The notes beneath the pieces were generated by a model. The model ran no database searches and was not told where the DNA came from. It worked only from the letters and a program-made list of their open reading frames with translations. A DNA stretch of 64,000 nucleotides from a virus. Positions 1-8,795 of the stretch are shown piece after piece. Each line of letters begins with the position of its first letter. The stretch's first letter is position 1. The stretch is from the IMG/VR virus record IMGVR_UViG_3300031746_000007, positions 20,669 through 84,668 of that record; one strand, written 5' to 3'. A program made the position numbers and the translations under genes.

Positions 1-207
1 GTCGACCGATATTTCCTCTGGGGAGAGATCTACCGTCACCTCCCCGATCTCCCCTGTAAACTCTTTCGCGTCAGCCATTTGATCCGACGTCTTCGGTGCG
101 AACTTCTCCTTCAAACCTTCATCGAATAGGATCTGAAGATTGACCACGAGGCTAGGTCGAAAGACGGAATTTGCCGCCGCCGATCCGCTGTTGCCAGATT
201 CGCCCAT
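1..207 (-). CDS. Tail/baseplate protein, N-terminal part only
   Basis: Open frame reading leftward off the window edge. It starts with ATG at 207, one base after the TAG stop of the LysM protein gene, and 69 codons are visible without a stop. The visible part begins MGESGNSGSAAANSVFRPSL and carries an acidic stretch near residues 45-65. Its place just downstream of tape measure and LysM protein, in the same direction, suggests a baseplate component. No family is recognised, and the missing C-terminus prevents a firmer call. Confidence 0.6.
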   Translation of the reverse strand, partial: MGESGNSGSAAANSVFRPSLVVNLQILFDEGLKEKFAPKTSDQMADAKEFTGEIGEVTVDLSPEEISVD

Positions 208-208
208 G

Positions 209-1420
209 CTACGGTGCCCGCAGCGTACTGGCCGGCGCGGGCTGCCCCAGCGAGTTGAGTTGTGGAACGATCACGACGTCTCCCGCGATCAGCCGACTGG
301 TGTTGAAACCGTTATAGAGCATGAGCCGGATCCACTCGTCCGGCGTGCCGTAGTATTGCGTCGACACGTCGCGGAGATCCATCCCGTCTCGAGCGATGAA
401 CGTCGCGAGCGGCTTCGTCTGGTCCTGCGTCTGCGCGATCATCTCTTGCTGCCGGCGAGCCACCTCCGCCTTGAGCTTGCGCGCCGCCCGCTTCGCCTTC
501 CGTATCGCGCGCTCCGCGGCGAGCACCTCGTCTTGCGACTCGGCATTCGGGTCCACACCAGGCAACGCGTTCGGGTCGTCTACCGTCACCGACGACGAGG
601 TCACGGGGTCGAACCCGACAGCTCGCGCGATGCGCGCCGGGATATTCTCTATCGTCTTGACCAGCTCCTTGCACTGGTCGCCGATGGTCTGACACGCTGC
701 GATCATGTTGCCGGCAATTGCATACGGGGCGACGACGAGCTTCGCCGCCTGCTTCGCCAGGTCGACGAGCCCGGACACCGCCGCGACGATGTTGTCGAGG
801 ATGGTGTTGACTGCGTTGATCCAGCTGGCGATAGCTGCGAACTCAGACTTCAATTCGTTGATTGCCCCGATGAGGGAGTTCACCGCGGCGATGATCGAAT
901 TGATCATGTCGGCCAAGCTCGAGAGCACGTTGAATACGATCGGCAGCTCGTCTTCACCCTGGCTCATCCAGGTAAATTCCATCTCCCACTCGACGTCTTC
1001 GGCGCGCAGCCACGTTTGCTTGAACTTCGTGAGGATGCCCTGCCTGACGATGTCATCCCACCCAACCTCGACGAGAGACCCGCGCCGGCGGAACCCGTCC
1101 GCGAGCTTCACGAGGTCCGAGACATTGTCAACGATCGAGCCGTTGTAGTACGCCTTGCCGGTCTGCCCGAGGATCGGGATGCCGAGGTGGCTCGTCGTTT
1201 TGATGAACCGGTCCTTCCACATGCCGTTGATCGACGTCGTTCCTTCTTGTGGCCCAAGCATCTGCACGGTCGCGATTGGGTTGCCCGGGTACCACGTGAA
1301 CTCGGCCCGCATCGAACCTTCGAACGTCATCGGCCGATAGGGCAACGCGCGCCCGACCAGCTCGAGCGAGTTGCGCTCGCCTTGAAGCTCGACGATGACG
1401 AGTGAACTGGGGTCGCCCAT
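209..1420 (-). CDS. LysM-domain tail/baseplate protein
   Basis: 403 aa. The C-terminal 60 residues (about 340-395) look like a LysM repeat (FIARDGMDLRDVSTQYYGTP, then IAGDVVIVPQ), the fold used by XkdP-like and baseplate-hub adaptor proteins of contractile tails. The N-terminal half is a beta-rich region similar in style to tail-hub proteins. Residues about 165-250 are a long hydrophobic and amphipathic helical stretch, followed by a charged helix at 300-335. ATG at 1420 follows a GAGGT that overlaps the tape-measure stop, so the two are translationally coupled. It probably joins tape measure to baseplate. The LysM call is fairly sure; the exact baseplate role is inferred. Confidence 0.7.
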   Translation of the reverse strand: MGDPSSLVIVELQGERNSLELVGRALPYRPMTFEGSMRAEFTWYPGNPIATVQMLGPQEGTTSINGMWKDRFIKTTSHLGIPILGQTGKAYYNGSIVDNVSDLVKLADGFRRRGSLVEVGWDDIVRQGILTKFKQTWLRAEDVEWEMEFTWMSQGEDELPIVFNVLSSLADMINSIIAAVNSLIGAINELKSEFAAIASWINAVNTILDNIVAAVSGLVDLAKQAAKLVVAPYAIAGNMIAACQTIGDQCKELVKTIENIPARIARAVGFDPVTSSSVTVDDPNALPGVDPNAESQDEVLAAERAIRKAKRAARKLKAEVARRQQEMIAQTQDQTKPLATFIARDGMDLRDVSTQYYGTPDEWIRLMLYNGFNTSRLIAGDVVIVPQLNSLGQPAPASTLRAP

Positions 1421-1423
1421 CTA

Positions 1424-3304
1424 CTACCTCAAAGCGAAGGCGGGGGTGAACCCGCTCTGTAGCTTGCGCTCCCCGAGCGCGGCCAGGTCGGACGAGAACG
1501 CGAGCGCGATGCGGTCGGGGTCGAACCCTTCGGAGAACTTCTGCGTGATGTCGAACCGACTGCCGCGGAAGTCGTAGTTCGGCGCCGGCGGTCGGTCCTT
1601 GTTTGCTGCGTCTCGGTCGGCCTTCCGCTTGGCGATGAGGGCATTCGTCCGCGCGATCTCCCGCTGCCGTTGCTTCTCGTTCGTCTGGTCTTCGGTGTAC
1701 TTCCAGGCACGTCCGAGAATGCTCGGCAACCCCTCTTGGAGTGCGGCGACCGGGTTCTTCGCGATGAACGAAATCGTCTCCATGATAGTCTGCAAGAGGT
1801 GGACCTGTGCGTCGAGCACGTCCGAGAAGATCATCACGACGCCGAACACGAACTTGTGAAAGAAGCTGCCGAGCGCCGAGTCTTCGCTGAAGGTCGTGGT
1901 GAACAGGTCGGCGATGACCATGAACCGCGACACGATCTTGTCGAACGCCAGGCTCACGTGCGAGCCGATGCTGTCGACGTTGTTGCGGATGAGGTCGACG
2001 GCCTTGAGAACGGTGGCGATGACTACCGCGAGCACGACCGCGCCACCCACGAGCCGCAACGCCGTAGCCGCGAACCGCGCCATGCCGGGGAGCGCTCGCG
2101 TGAACCGGCCGAACACTCCGGCGACCCCTGGGACCTTCGGCACGGGCACTTTAGATAGCGCGGTTGGGATCCGAGCGATGGTCTTCTCCGAGAACTTGCC
2201 GAGCCCGTCGCCGTAGATTGCTTTCCCCTTGATCGCCAGAACAATGCGCGTCGTGTTCACGTTCATAGCCGTGATGATCGGGGTGTTGGCCGCCGCCTGC
2301 GAAGCCTTCTCCGCCGCCACACCAACGGCAGAAGCCGCGGCGCCGCCGACTTTGACCCCCGCCGACTCCAAGAACCCGCCGCCGAGCTTCTTGCCCCACC
2401 CGACCATGCCGGTGCCGGTCATCTTCATCAGAGAGAAGTTGAGCAGGAGCACCTTCGTGACCTGCTTCACCGTCCCAAGGTGGTCGCGAAGAAAATTCGC
2501 CAACGTCTCGCCGAACTTCTTCGCCTTCGGCAACCATTCTGTGAGCTGGTCGCTCAGACCCCGCATGAGGTCTTCGACGACTGGCAGGAGTTGGATGCCG
2601 ATGATGCGCTGAATGTTCTCCCACGTGCCTCGGATCTTGAGCCCTAGCTCCCGGATTCGCGACTGCCGGTCGATGTTCTCCTGCGTCGCAATGCCGAGCT
2701 TCTTGTACTCCGCGACCTGCTCGCGAATATGCTCCGGTCCTTTCTTGAGCAGGTTCGTAAACTTTCTCGCCGTCTCACCCTGCATTCGGAACAGGAGACC
2801 GACCTTCGCTTGATCGACCGTGCCCTTCTTCGCGTGCTCCGCCATCTTCATAATGGCTTTTTCCGGGCCTTGCGAAAGGTCGATGCCGAGCCGTTGGAAC
2901 TCCTTCCCCATGCCCTGCATGCCGCGGCGCATCCCGTGCGCCGCCATGTTCGCTCGAGCCCCCGCCTTCGACATCTGCATGAGCGCGCGAACGCCTTCGT
3001 TCCCGCTGATCCCGACCGACTCCATGGCATCTATGAGACCGCCGGCGCTGTCCGCCGACATCTTCGTGTAGTCCTGCACCTTCTTGAGCTGGTCGAGGTA
3101 CTCCTGCGTGCCCTTGACGATATGCGTGAGTGACATCGCGCCGCCGGCCACCGCAGCGATCGAACCGAACGTGCCGACAACATTCGACGCCTTGTCGAAC
3201 AATCCACTAACCCTCGACGCCGACGACGTGAGAGCCGACAACGCCGTCGCGCCCTTGTTGTTGACGACGAAATTCGTAGTGACGTTGTTGACAATGTCGG
3301 TCAT
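1424..3304 (-). CDS. Tail tape measure protein
   Basis: 626 aa. Long, helical, Ala/Gly/Lys-rich protein with membrane-like hydrophobic segments around residues 285-330 and 410-440 and repeated amphipathic helices (MAAHGMRRGMQGMGKEFQRL region), typical of tape measures. It follows the tail-chaperone pair, the diagnostic gene order. ATG at 3304 overlaps the TGA of the frameshifted chaperone frame (ATGA). At about 1.5 angstrom per residue the length predicts a tail tube under 100 nm, short for a myovirus. No lytic transglycosylase or peptidase domain is evident. Confidence 0.85.
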   Translation of the reverse strand: MTDIVNNVTTNFVVNNKGATALSALTSSASRVSGLFDKASNVVGTFGSIAAVAGGAMSLTHIVKGTQEYLDQLKKVQDYTKMSADSAGGLIDAMESVGISGNEGVRALMQMSKAGARANMAAHGMRRGMQGMGKEFQRLGIDLSQGPEKAIMKMAEHAKKGTVDQAKVGLLFRMQGETARKFTNLLKKGPEHIREQVAEYKKLGIATQENIDRQSRIRELGLKIRGTWENIQRIIGIQLLPVVEDLMRGLSDQLTEWLPKAKKFGETLANFLRDHLGTVKQVTKVLLLNFSLMKMTGTGMVGWGKKLGGGFLESAGVKVGGAAASAVGVAAEKASQAAANTPIITAMNVNTTRIVLAIKGKAIYGDGLGKFSEKTIARIPTALSKVPVPKVPGVAGVFGRFTRALPGMARFAATALRLVGGAVVLAVVIATVLKAVDLIRNNVDSIGSHVSLAFDKIVSRFMVIADLFTTTFSEDSALGSFFHKFVFGVVMIFSDVLDAQVHLLQTIMETISFIAKNPVAALQEGLPSILGRAWKYTEDQTNEKQRQREIARTNALIAKRKADRDAANKDRPPAPNYDFRGSRFDITQKFSEGFDPDRIALAFSSDLAALGERKLQSGFTPAFALR

Positions 3305-3540
3305 CGATCCACCTTCATTGCTTCGCCCTCGTCTCGGATCAATTGGCCGACCTCAGTCGACAGGTCGCATAGATCCGAGACCGTCATGCCGAGACAGTCC
3401 TCGACGCCCTGGTGCCCGTAGCGCCCCAAGAAAGCGATCGTCTTCCAAATGTCGCGCACATGCTCTGCCACCCCGTGTCGGGCTATGCTGAGCGCGTAGC
3501 TGGCGAAATCTATTCGACCCGAACCTCTCGGCTCCCCAGA
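3301..3540 (-). CDS. Tail assembly chaperone, -1 frameshift extension
   Basis: 80 codons, open from the slippery region at 3531-3543 to a TGA at 3301-3303 that overlaps the tape-measure start. It has no convincing start codon or Shine-Dalgarno of its own. The same frame is closed by a TGA a few codons upstream of the slip region, so it can be reached only by a -1 shift near the end of the upstream chaperone. The peptide reads IDFASYALSIARHGVAEHV onward and is well-formed protein sequence. This matches the G/GT arrangement of tail chaperones that bind the tape measure before tube polymerisation. Confidence 0.65.
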   Translation of the reverse strand, partial: SGEPRGSGRIDFASYALSIARHGVAEHVRDIWKTIAFLGRYGHQGVEDCLGMTVSDLCDLSTEVGQLIRDEGEAMKVDR

Positions 3541-3896
3541 AAATCCTCGACGTCAGACTCCGCCGGCGAGTGCAGCTTCGCATGAGCTGTCATCACGAGG
3601 TTGCGAAGCATTGGGCTCATCGTGTTGAACGCCTTGTCGGCGCTCCCATCCGCGATACTGACGCGCTCGCCGTTCACCTCGGCGATCGATTGCTGCACCT
3701 GTTCATAAGCCAGCTTGATCGGATCTCCGTTAGAACGCTTCGCCGCCATCATCTCCTCGCGCGCAGTCAGCTGCACGAGCCCGACCGTCTTGAAGTCTTC
3801 GCCACCCAACGCCGAAGGCACCTTGTAGGTGTAGATCGGGCGTGATGGTTTCTGAGCCAGTGCTTCCGAAATGTTCTGAGTTGCCTTCGTCGCCAT
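3510..3896 (-). CDS. Tail assembly chaperone (upstream frame)
   Basis: 128 aa from ATG 3896, chosen because GGAGGAG sits 5 bases upstream. A longer in-frame start at 3914 is a GTG upstream of that Shine-Dalgarno. Helical, charged protein (LTAREEMMAAKRSNGDPIKL) ending LGSREVRVE. Its place between tube and tape measure, together with a second overlapping frame, identifies it as the tail assembly chaperone rather than sequence recognition alone. It should act in the cytoplasm, coating the tape measure. Confidence 0.7.
   Translation of the reverse strand: MATKATQNISEALAQKPSRPIYTYKVPSALGGEDFKTVGLVQLTAREEMMAAKRSNGDPIKLAYEQVQQSIAEVNGERVSIADGSADKAFNTMSPMLRNLVMTAHAKLHSPAESDVEDFLGSREVRVE
3531..3543 (-). 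other. Candidate -1 ribosomal frameshift site
   Basis: Coding-strand sequence TTTTCTGGGGAGC, read in the chaperone frame as TTT CTG GGG AGC. A P-site slip of one base on the GGGG run moves ribosomes into the downstream open frame. It is not a canonical X XXY YYZ heptamer, so the exact slip codon is uncertain. The shift must happen between the TGA of the -1 frame and the zero-frame TAG, a window of about 14 codons. Confidence 0.45.
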
Positions 3897-3935
3897 TGTG
3901 TCTCCTCCTGACACGGCACGCGCTCGCGTGCCTGG

Positions 3936-4367
3936 TTACAAGATGGTGCCGTCCGACGCTTGGAAGTCGATGCCGACCGTACCGTAGTCGGCGCGGCTGC
4001 CGAAGCTCAGCGGGATCTCGCCGAAGAACGCGTCGCTGATCAGCACGCGCGGCTTGTCGCCGTTCGGGAAGTTCAGCGTCGCCTTGATGTTGATCTGCGT
4101 GCCCGGGGTGCGCCGCTTGGCGCGGTCGACGATCGACTTGATGATGTCGAAGACATCCTGGTTCTCGTAGTGGAACTCGATGCGCCCGCGCATGCCATTG
4201 AAGATCTCGTCGTAGCGGTTCGTCTTCTCGCCGAGGTAGGCTTCCTCCTTCGTCTCGAGCTTGTAGGCGAACTCAAACGACCGGACGTCGGTCGTGGTGT
4301 CCGCGACCTCGCCGTCGACGATGAGCGAAACCTCGACCTCTTGTCCTTTGATGCGTTGGTCGGCCAC
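3936..4367 (-). CDS. Tail tube protein
   Basis: 143 aa from GTG 4367 with GGAG 7 bases upstream. Beta-rich protein (QRIKGQEVEVSLIVDGEVAD ... GRIEFHYENQDVFDIIKSIV ... GTVGIDFQASDGTIL) of the size and composition of contractile-tail tube subunits. It lies between sheath and tail chaperone, the usual place. It is expected to form hexameric rings inside the sheath around the tape measure. An intrinsic terminator lies just upstream of it, so its expression may be set separately from the sheath. Confidence 0.7.
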   Translation of the reverse strand: MADQRIKGQEVEVSLIVDGEVADTTTDVRSFEFAYKLETKEEAYLGEKTNRYDEIFNGMRGRIEFHYENQDVFDIIKSIVDRAKRRTPGTQINIKATLNFPNGDKPRVLISDAFFGEIPLSFGSRADYGTVGIDFQASDGTIL

Positions 4368-4384
4368 TGGAATCTCCTTTGCGC

Positions 4385-4431
4385 AAAAAGAAAAAAGGCA
4401 CGTGGTATCGCCGAAGCGAAAACCACGTGCC
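4385..4431 (-). terminator. Intrinsic terminator between sheath block and tube
   Basis: Leftward transcript: a 10-bp perfect stem (GGCACGTGGT at 4431-4422 pairing with ACCACGTGCC at 4406-4397), then TTTTTTCTTTTT at 4396-4385. Classical rho-independent structure. It lies 74 bases after the preceding stop codon (4505) and only 18 bases before the tube start codon. Confidence 0.85.
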
Positions 4432-4504
4432 CTATCCCCGGGGGTTTAGCCCGGGTGAAGCCGTGTCATGCCAAGCCCGATACTGCACCGGGCTCAGTCT
4501 ACCG

Positions 4505-5068
4505 TCAAGCCCTGGTCACCAGGATGATGATCTCGCCGGCGACCGTGTTCTTGCTCCGACGAAGCACGAGCGTCCCGCCGGCCGGGATGACCGGCGTCTC
4601 TTGCACGATGACGCCGCCGTCGCGCCCCTTCGACGCCGTCGACGTGTCAAAGGCATCCGACAAAGCGCTTCCGCCGCCACCGGTAGCGTTGCGCAGCTGC
4701 GCCGACGATGCCGACACCGCCGTCTTGACGAGCACCATCGCGTCGAGGATGCGGAACGCATACGGGGCGTTCGCGTTGTAGAGGATGACATCGTCCGCCG
4801 TCCCGCCGACGCCAGCCGTGAACTGTTGCCGAATCACGTTCGCGACCGGGATGCTCGGGAGCGCGTCGTGAGACGTCGCCACGTCACCGCTCTTCGTGAG
4901 CGTCACGTGGAACACCTTCGCCGCCGCCGCGCCGCCGAGCGCATCAGTGAGCACGGAACGACTGGCCGCGGTCAGCACCGCGATCTCCCGGTTTGCCAGC
5001 ACACCCCGATAAGGGGCGGGCAACGCGACCGTGTCGCCCGCGATGTTCTCGACCTTGAAGAGAGGCAT
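4505..5068 (-). CDS. Structural protein downstream of sheath, function unknown
   Basis: 187 aa from ATG 5068 with AAGGAG 8 bases upstream. Beta-rich, Ala/Thr/Val-rich sequence without transmembrane segments. It has a glycine run near residue 130 (TGGGGS) and a C-terminus of alternating hydrophobic residues (GTLVLRRSKNTVAGEIIILV) typical of virion surface or decoration folds. It follows the sheath gene after 10 bases and is the last gene before the terminator. I infer a virion protein, possibly a tail-associated or decoration subunit; no family is recognised. Confidence 0.55.
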   Translation of the reverse strand: MPLFKVENIAGDTVALPAPYRGVLANREIAVLTAASRSVLTDALGGAAAAKVFHVTLTKSGDVATSHDALPSIPVANVIRQQFTAGVGGTADDVILYNANAPYAFRILDAMVLVKTAVSASSAQLRNATGGGGSALSDAFDTSTASKGRDGGVIVQETPVIPAGGTLVLRRSKNTVAGEIIILVTRA

Positions 5069-5078
5069 GGGTGTCTCC

Positions 5079-7058
5079 TTACGCCGCGGTGACCTTCACG
5101 CCTTCGCCGGCTTCGATCTGAAGCACGATGAAGTCGGCGGTCGCCAGCGTCCGGACCTTGCCGATGAGAACCCAGATACCCTTCGCCTCGAGATCGGGGG
5201 TGTTGCCCGACTTGTCGTCGAGCAGGTAGCCCGAGATCCGCTGCGCCGGCGGGTTGTTCTCGGAGAACAACCCGGACAAGAACGCGTCGGCCTCACTGAG
5301 GATCGCGTCCTTGAGCGAGTTGGTGAGCGGCAGTTTCGAGAAAGCCACGAACCGCTGCGCCAGGCTGTCTTCGATGAAGTCAGCCATGCGCCGGCGGTTG
5401 ATGTTCTTCTCGCCCGAGGTCAGGCTGGTCGTGATGCCGCTCTGGAAAATGGGCCCGACCGTCCGATCGATCCGCAGCGCGGCGATGCCGCTCGAGCGGA
5501 AAGCGATGTAGTCGGACATGAGCAGACCGCTCACGAGCCGCTGGAACCCGATGACCGGAGCCATCACATCCGGGACAGGCGCGGTGCCTTGGCCCGGGTT
5601 GCGCTCCGGCGGCAGATTCGAGAGCAGGCTCGCCATCCACGCATTGAGGTGCGTGTCGAGCAACCCGTCCGTGTGCACGAACCCATCGGCGCCCTTCATC
5701 TGGTAGCCGACCGCCTCGGGGACGAACGTCTGCGCGCCCGGCCAACACCAGATCACGCGCTCGTGCCGGTAGGTCGAGAGCAGCGCCGCCTGCGCCGACG
5801 CCGTGTCGACGACGGTGAGCGCCGGCGACATGACGGTGATGCGCCCGACGCCCTGGCTCGAGGCGGAGAGCACGTGCGCCTTCTGCGCGGTCCGGATCTC
5901 GGCGCCCGTGCGAGCCGGGAGCAGGATGTTGACGTCGCGCGCCGGCGACTCTTCGGTGAGCAGCGCGTCGAACGCGGTCGCGTAGAGCGCCGCAATCGCC
6001 ACGTCATACACCGCGTTGGCAGCCTGCACGGCAGCCGTGTAGGTGAGCGCGCCGCTCGGGTGCGTCCGGAGCTTCAGCCCGGTGAGCGCTTCCCACGACT
6101 TGCCATCGGTGCCCGGACCGGCCGGGACCAGCGACGGGGAGACGACGGTAGCGAGCGCCACCGTCGAGTCGAGCGGGCGAGCCGGGACGAGGCACGCGCT
6201 CGTCGAGCTGAGCGAGCCCGCACCGGACTCACCATCGCTCGCCGGGTGAACGCGCCACGCCAGAGCGATGCCGCTCGTCCAATCGAACGCGGAGCCGTCC
6301 TGCTTCTCGACGGTGAGCTGCGTCGCGGACGCGGCATCCACCGTCACGCGGTACGTGTCGGCATTCGCGCCTTGCGCCAAGGTGGCACCGATGACGCCGA
6401 GAACGAGCAGATCGCCGGCCTGAACCGGGCCGCCGTTCTTGGCAGTCAGGAAGCTGCCGGTCGCCGAACCGAATACCTGCGTCGCCGCCGGCGCCGTCGC
6501 GGTGACCGCGCCGTCGATGCCCGAGGCGAACTGACCGGTCGAGGTGAAGACGACCTGCTTCATGCTGCGGATGCGGTTGCCGCCCGACTTGAACTCGCGC
6601 CCGGCATACACGACGCCGGCGGCGAGGGTGACGATCGGAACCGCGCGCGTAGCGCTCGCGTTCGTCGGCAGCGTGCGCCACATGCGCGTCGCCTTGTCGG
6701 AAGCGAGGTTGATCGGGATGAGAACGAGCCGCGAGAACTTCTTGTTGCGCAGCGCCAGGAAGCCGCTGCCGCCGCTGATCCCGGTGTCGCCGATCGTCGC
6801 GTCGAACCCGCCGACCTTGTTCGCCAGATCTTGCCCCGAGAAGACCTCGACGGGCTGCGGCTTCGTCGTGACGGTGCCGGTCGTGTCTACCGCCACACCA
6901 TAGGTCACATCGGCGAACTCGCCGACGCAACACACCGTGCCGACCCCGACACCGTTGACCGCGCCCGGCGGCGGCAGATCGACGATGACGACACCCTCGA
7001 TGAGCGTGATGATCTCAGTGCCCGGGAAAAACTGATAGCGACGAATGAAGCCGGCCAT
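5079..7058 (-). CDS. Tail sheath protein (contractile tail)
   Basis: 659 aa from ATG 7058 with AGGAG upstream. The N-terminus (MAGFIRRYQFFPGTEIITLI, then EGVVIVDLPPPGAVNGVGVG) resembles the opening strand of sheath proteins. The C-terminal 150 residues (GIAALRIDRTVGPIFQSGIT, then INRRRMADFIEDSLAQR, ending LATADFIVLQIEAGEGV) match the conserved sheath C-terminal domain that meshes with neighbouring subunits. The variable middle domain is expected to face outward. It makes this phage a myovirus and is followed by the unknown structural protein and the tube. Confidence 0.88.
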   Translation of the reverse strand: MAGFIRRYQFFPGTEIITLIEGVVIVDLPPPGAVNGVGVGTVCCVGEFADVTYGVAVDTTGTVTTKPQPVEVFSGQDLANKVGGFDATIGDTGISGGSGFLALRNKKFSRLVLIPINLASDKATRMWRTLPTNASATRAVPIVTLAAGVVYAGREFKSGGNRIRSMKQVVFTSTGQFASGIDGAVTATAPAATQVFGSATGSFLTAKNGGPVQAGDLLVLGVIGATLAQGANADTYRVTVDAASATQLTVEKQDGSAFDWTSGIALAWRVHPASDGESGAGSLSSTSACLVPARPLDSTVALATVVSPSLVPAGPGTDGKSWEALTGLKLRTHPSGALTYTAAVQAANAVYDVAIAALYATAFDALLTEESPARDVNILLPARTGAEIRTAQKAHVLSASSQGVGRITVMSPALTVVDTASAQAALLSTYRHERVIWCWPGAQTFVPEAVGYQMKGADGFVHTDGLLDTHLNAWMASLLSNLPPERNPGQGTAPVPDVMAPVIGFQRLVSGLLMSDYIAFRSSGIAALRIDRTVGPIFQSGITTSLTSGEKNINRRRMADFIEDSLAQRFVAFSKLPLTNSLKDAILSEADAFLSGLFSENNPPAQRISGYLLDDKSGNTPDLEAKGIWVLIGKVRTLATADFIVLQIEAGEGVKVTAA

Positions 7059-7069
7059 GTTCTTGTCTC

Positions 7070-7744
7070 CTAGCAGTCAGTCAAAACTAGACCCGGTATT
7101 ACCACATCCGGCCCGACCGCGTCCAAGTGGAACGAGGGCTTCGCCAGCGGGTAGGTGAAGATGTTCATCACGGGGACCTCCCCCGCGATCGTGAACGCAG
7201 CCTTGCGGTAGCGCCGCATGGCATCCTGTTCGTTGTCGAGATAAGCCATCCCCTTGAGAAAGTACCGCGCGCGTGAATTGAAGTAGAACGGCAGCTCGAG
7301 AAAAAACCCACTCATGTAGTCGACCGGGTTGAACGCCGTCTCGAGCCCGGCCACGATCGCGCGCCGCGCCGGCGGGTCGTTCGCCCACACCTCGACCGTC
7401 AAATCCTGCACGAGCGCGCACGCACTCACGAGATAGCGACCGTCCGGCGGCCCGGGGAGCTTGTTGCGGCTGGTCGGCTGATCGGGCGTGAAGCCCGTCG
7501 AGTCATACGTCCCCTCGCCGATGCCGCCGACGTACGCGCGCGGGAACTTCGCCTCGTCTTCAGGCTCCGCCCACGTGTCGAGCACCTTGTTGAACCGCAG
7601 CTCGCGCCCGCCCGGGGCTTTGAATACGAGCATCGACAGGTACTCGGCGAGACCCCGCGTTAGCGCCGTGCGAGAATCCGTCTCCTGATCGCCGGTGTAT
7701 GCGATAGGGATGCCTGGCTTCGTGATGAGCGTCGCCTTGTTCAT
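7070..7744 (-). CDS. Tail terminator/neck-region protein, putative
   Basis: 224 aa. ATG at 7744 overlaps the stop of the upstream gene (ATGA). No clear family motif. It is a globular protein with aromatic-rich segments (GFFLELPFYFNSRARYFLKG, residues about 140-160). It lies directly before the sheath and after a morphogenesis-like protein, where tail terminator or tail completion proteins are usually encoded. The assignment rests on position. Confidence 0.5.
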   Translation of the reverse strand: MNKATLITKPGIPIAYTGDQETDSRTALTRGLAEYLSMLVFKAPGGRELRFNKVLDTWAEPEDEAKFPRAYVGGIGEGTYDSTGFTPDQPTSRNKLPGPPDGRYLVSACALVQDLTVEVWANDPPARRAIVAGLETAFNPVDYMSGFFLELPFYFNSRARYFLKGMAYLDNEQDAMRRYRKAAFTIAGEVPVMNIFTYPLAKPSFHLDAVGPDVVIPGLVLTDC

Positions 7745-8259
7745 CGCCGCGTCAGCTCCACATCCATCTCGTGACGAATCTCAGCATGCACCGCTTTCGA
7801 CATCTCGTCTATCCCGTCCGACATGACGTTGCGCGCTTGCAATCCTCTCTTCTCGATCGACTTGGCGATCGCCCACGCCGCGGCCTTGGCGGCATCCCCG
7901 GAGAGCTTGAGCTTGTTGTGCGCCCATCGCTCGAGGTTCACGATGCCCGACCTACCTACCGCCGCCGGGCGCCGACCGCCGTCGATCACAGGGGAGTAGG
8001 GCTGCGCGTTGAATACCTGCGCACCATTCGACAGCGGCGCGGTTTTCCAGGCTGCCTTGTAGAGACCGGTGTTGACCGCGCCCACGGTGCCGTGCTCGCT
8101 CGCAGGCGGCGCGAAATCAGTGCGACGCTGCATGATGCCGATGCACCGCATCGCCCCGGACTGCACCCCGCGGATCGCTGCCGGAAAGAACCGCGTCCCG
8201 AGCCGCTTCATGTAGGCAGCCCATTCCGGCCCGGTCATGTTGAACGTGACGGTCGCCAT
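7741..8259 (-). CDS. Neck/head-tail joining protein (HK97 gp10-like), putative
   Basis: 172 aa, basic. ATG at 8259 shares a base with the upstream stop (TGATG). The N-terminus (FNMTGPEWAAYMKRLGTRFF) and the pattern of helix, arginine-rich segment (FAPPASEHGTVGAVNTGLYK) and helical C-terminus (AAKAAAWAIAKSIEKRGLQA) resemble the gp10-like head-tail joining family. Its position among neck genes agrees. Not certain without a profile search. Confidence 0.5.
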   Translation of the reverse strand: MATVTFNMTGPEWAAYMKRLGTRFFPAAIRGVQSGAMRCIGIMQRRTDFAPPASEHGTVGAVNTGLYKAAWKTAPLSNGAQVFNAQPYSPVIDGGRRPAAVGRSGIVNLERWAHNKLKLSGDAAKAAAWAIAKSIEKRGLQARNVMSDGIDEMSKAVHAEIRHEMDVELTRR

Positions 8260-8792
8260 CAGAGAAGGTCCCCATTCTCTTGACGATCAGCGTGCGCCTT
8301 CTCGAGCCGTACCTGCCAGTAGAACTTTCCGGAGAAGTACATCGGTGCCGATCGGAGATAGAACCGCCGCTTGTCGCTCGAGCCATCCGACTTCGGGAAC
8401 TCGATCTCGTAGAAGACCTCTTCGTCCGGGCCCGGCTCCTTGCCGTCTTCTTTCATCGACCGGAGCTGCCCGTCCGTGAAGCGACCGCTGATCTCCGACA
8501 CCGAGATCATACCGACCTCGTCGAGCCCGATAGGCTGCACGATCTCGGTCATGGTCGTGAGATCTTGCACGAGCGGGGTCGGAAGGATGTCGAGAGCCGC
8601 CTCGATGACCGGTGTCCCGACGCCGCGCTGCCCGGAACTCCACCGCACCCGCACGACCCGGACCTTGTAGGGCCGCATGCCGAACTTCGTGAAGAGGTCG
8701 CGAACGCGGTCGGCGACGGGGATGAGCTTCTGCGCGAGCGTCTTGCCGAGCTGCAAGCTCGTCGGATCGGTGTATGTAGGGCGCGCGGGCAT
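8259..8792 (-). CDS. Neck protein, function unknown
   Basis: 177 aa from ATG 8792, three bases after the preceding stop. A helical N-terminus (QLGKTLAQKLIPVADRVRDL) is followed by a beta-rich body with an acidic loop (EDGKEPGPDEEVFYEIEFPK). No family is recognised. Translational coupling to its neighbours and its place between capsid and sheath suggest a head-to-tail connector component. Confidence 0.5.
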   Translation of the reverse strand: MPARPTYTDPTSLQLGKTLAQKLIPVADRVRDLFTKFGMRPYKVRVVRVRWSSGQRGVGTPVIEAALDILPTPLVQDLTTMTEIVQPIGLDEVGMISVSEISGRFTDGQLRSMKEDGKEPGPDEEVFYEIEFPKSDGSSDKRRFYLRSAPMYFSGKFYWQVRLEKAHADRQENGDLL

Positions 8793-8795
8793 GGG

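Noticed and set aside
4480-4508. TTGACG-17-CAGTAT leftward promoter
   Set aside because: The -10 matches only three bases and the transcript would meet a strong terminator at once.
5031-7073. Very long open frame opposite the sheath gene
   Set aside because: Arginine- and proline-rich translation typical of antisense frames in GC-rich DNA; the sheath protein on the other strand is convincing.
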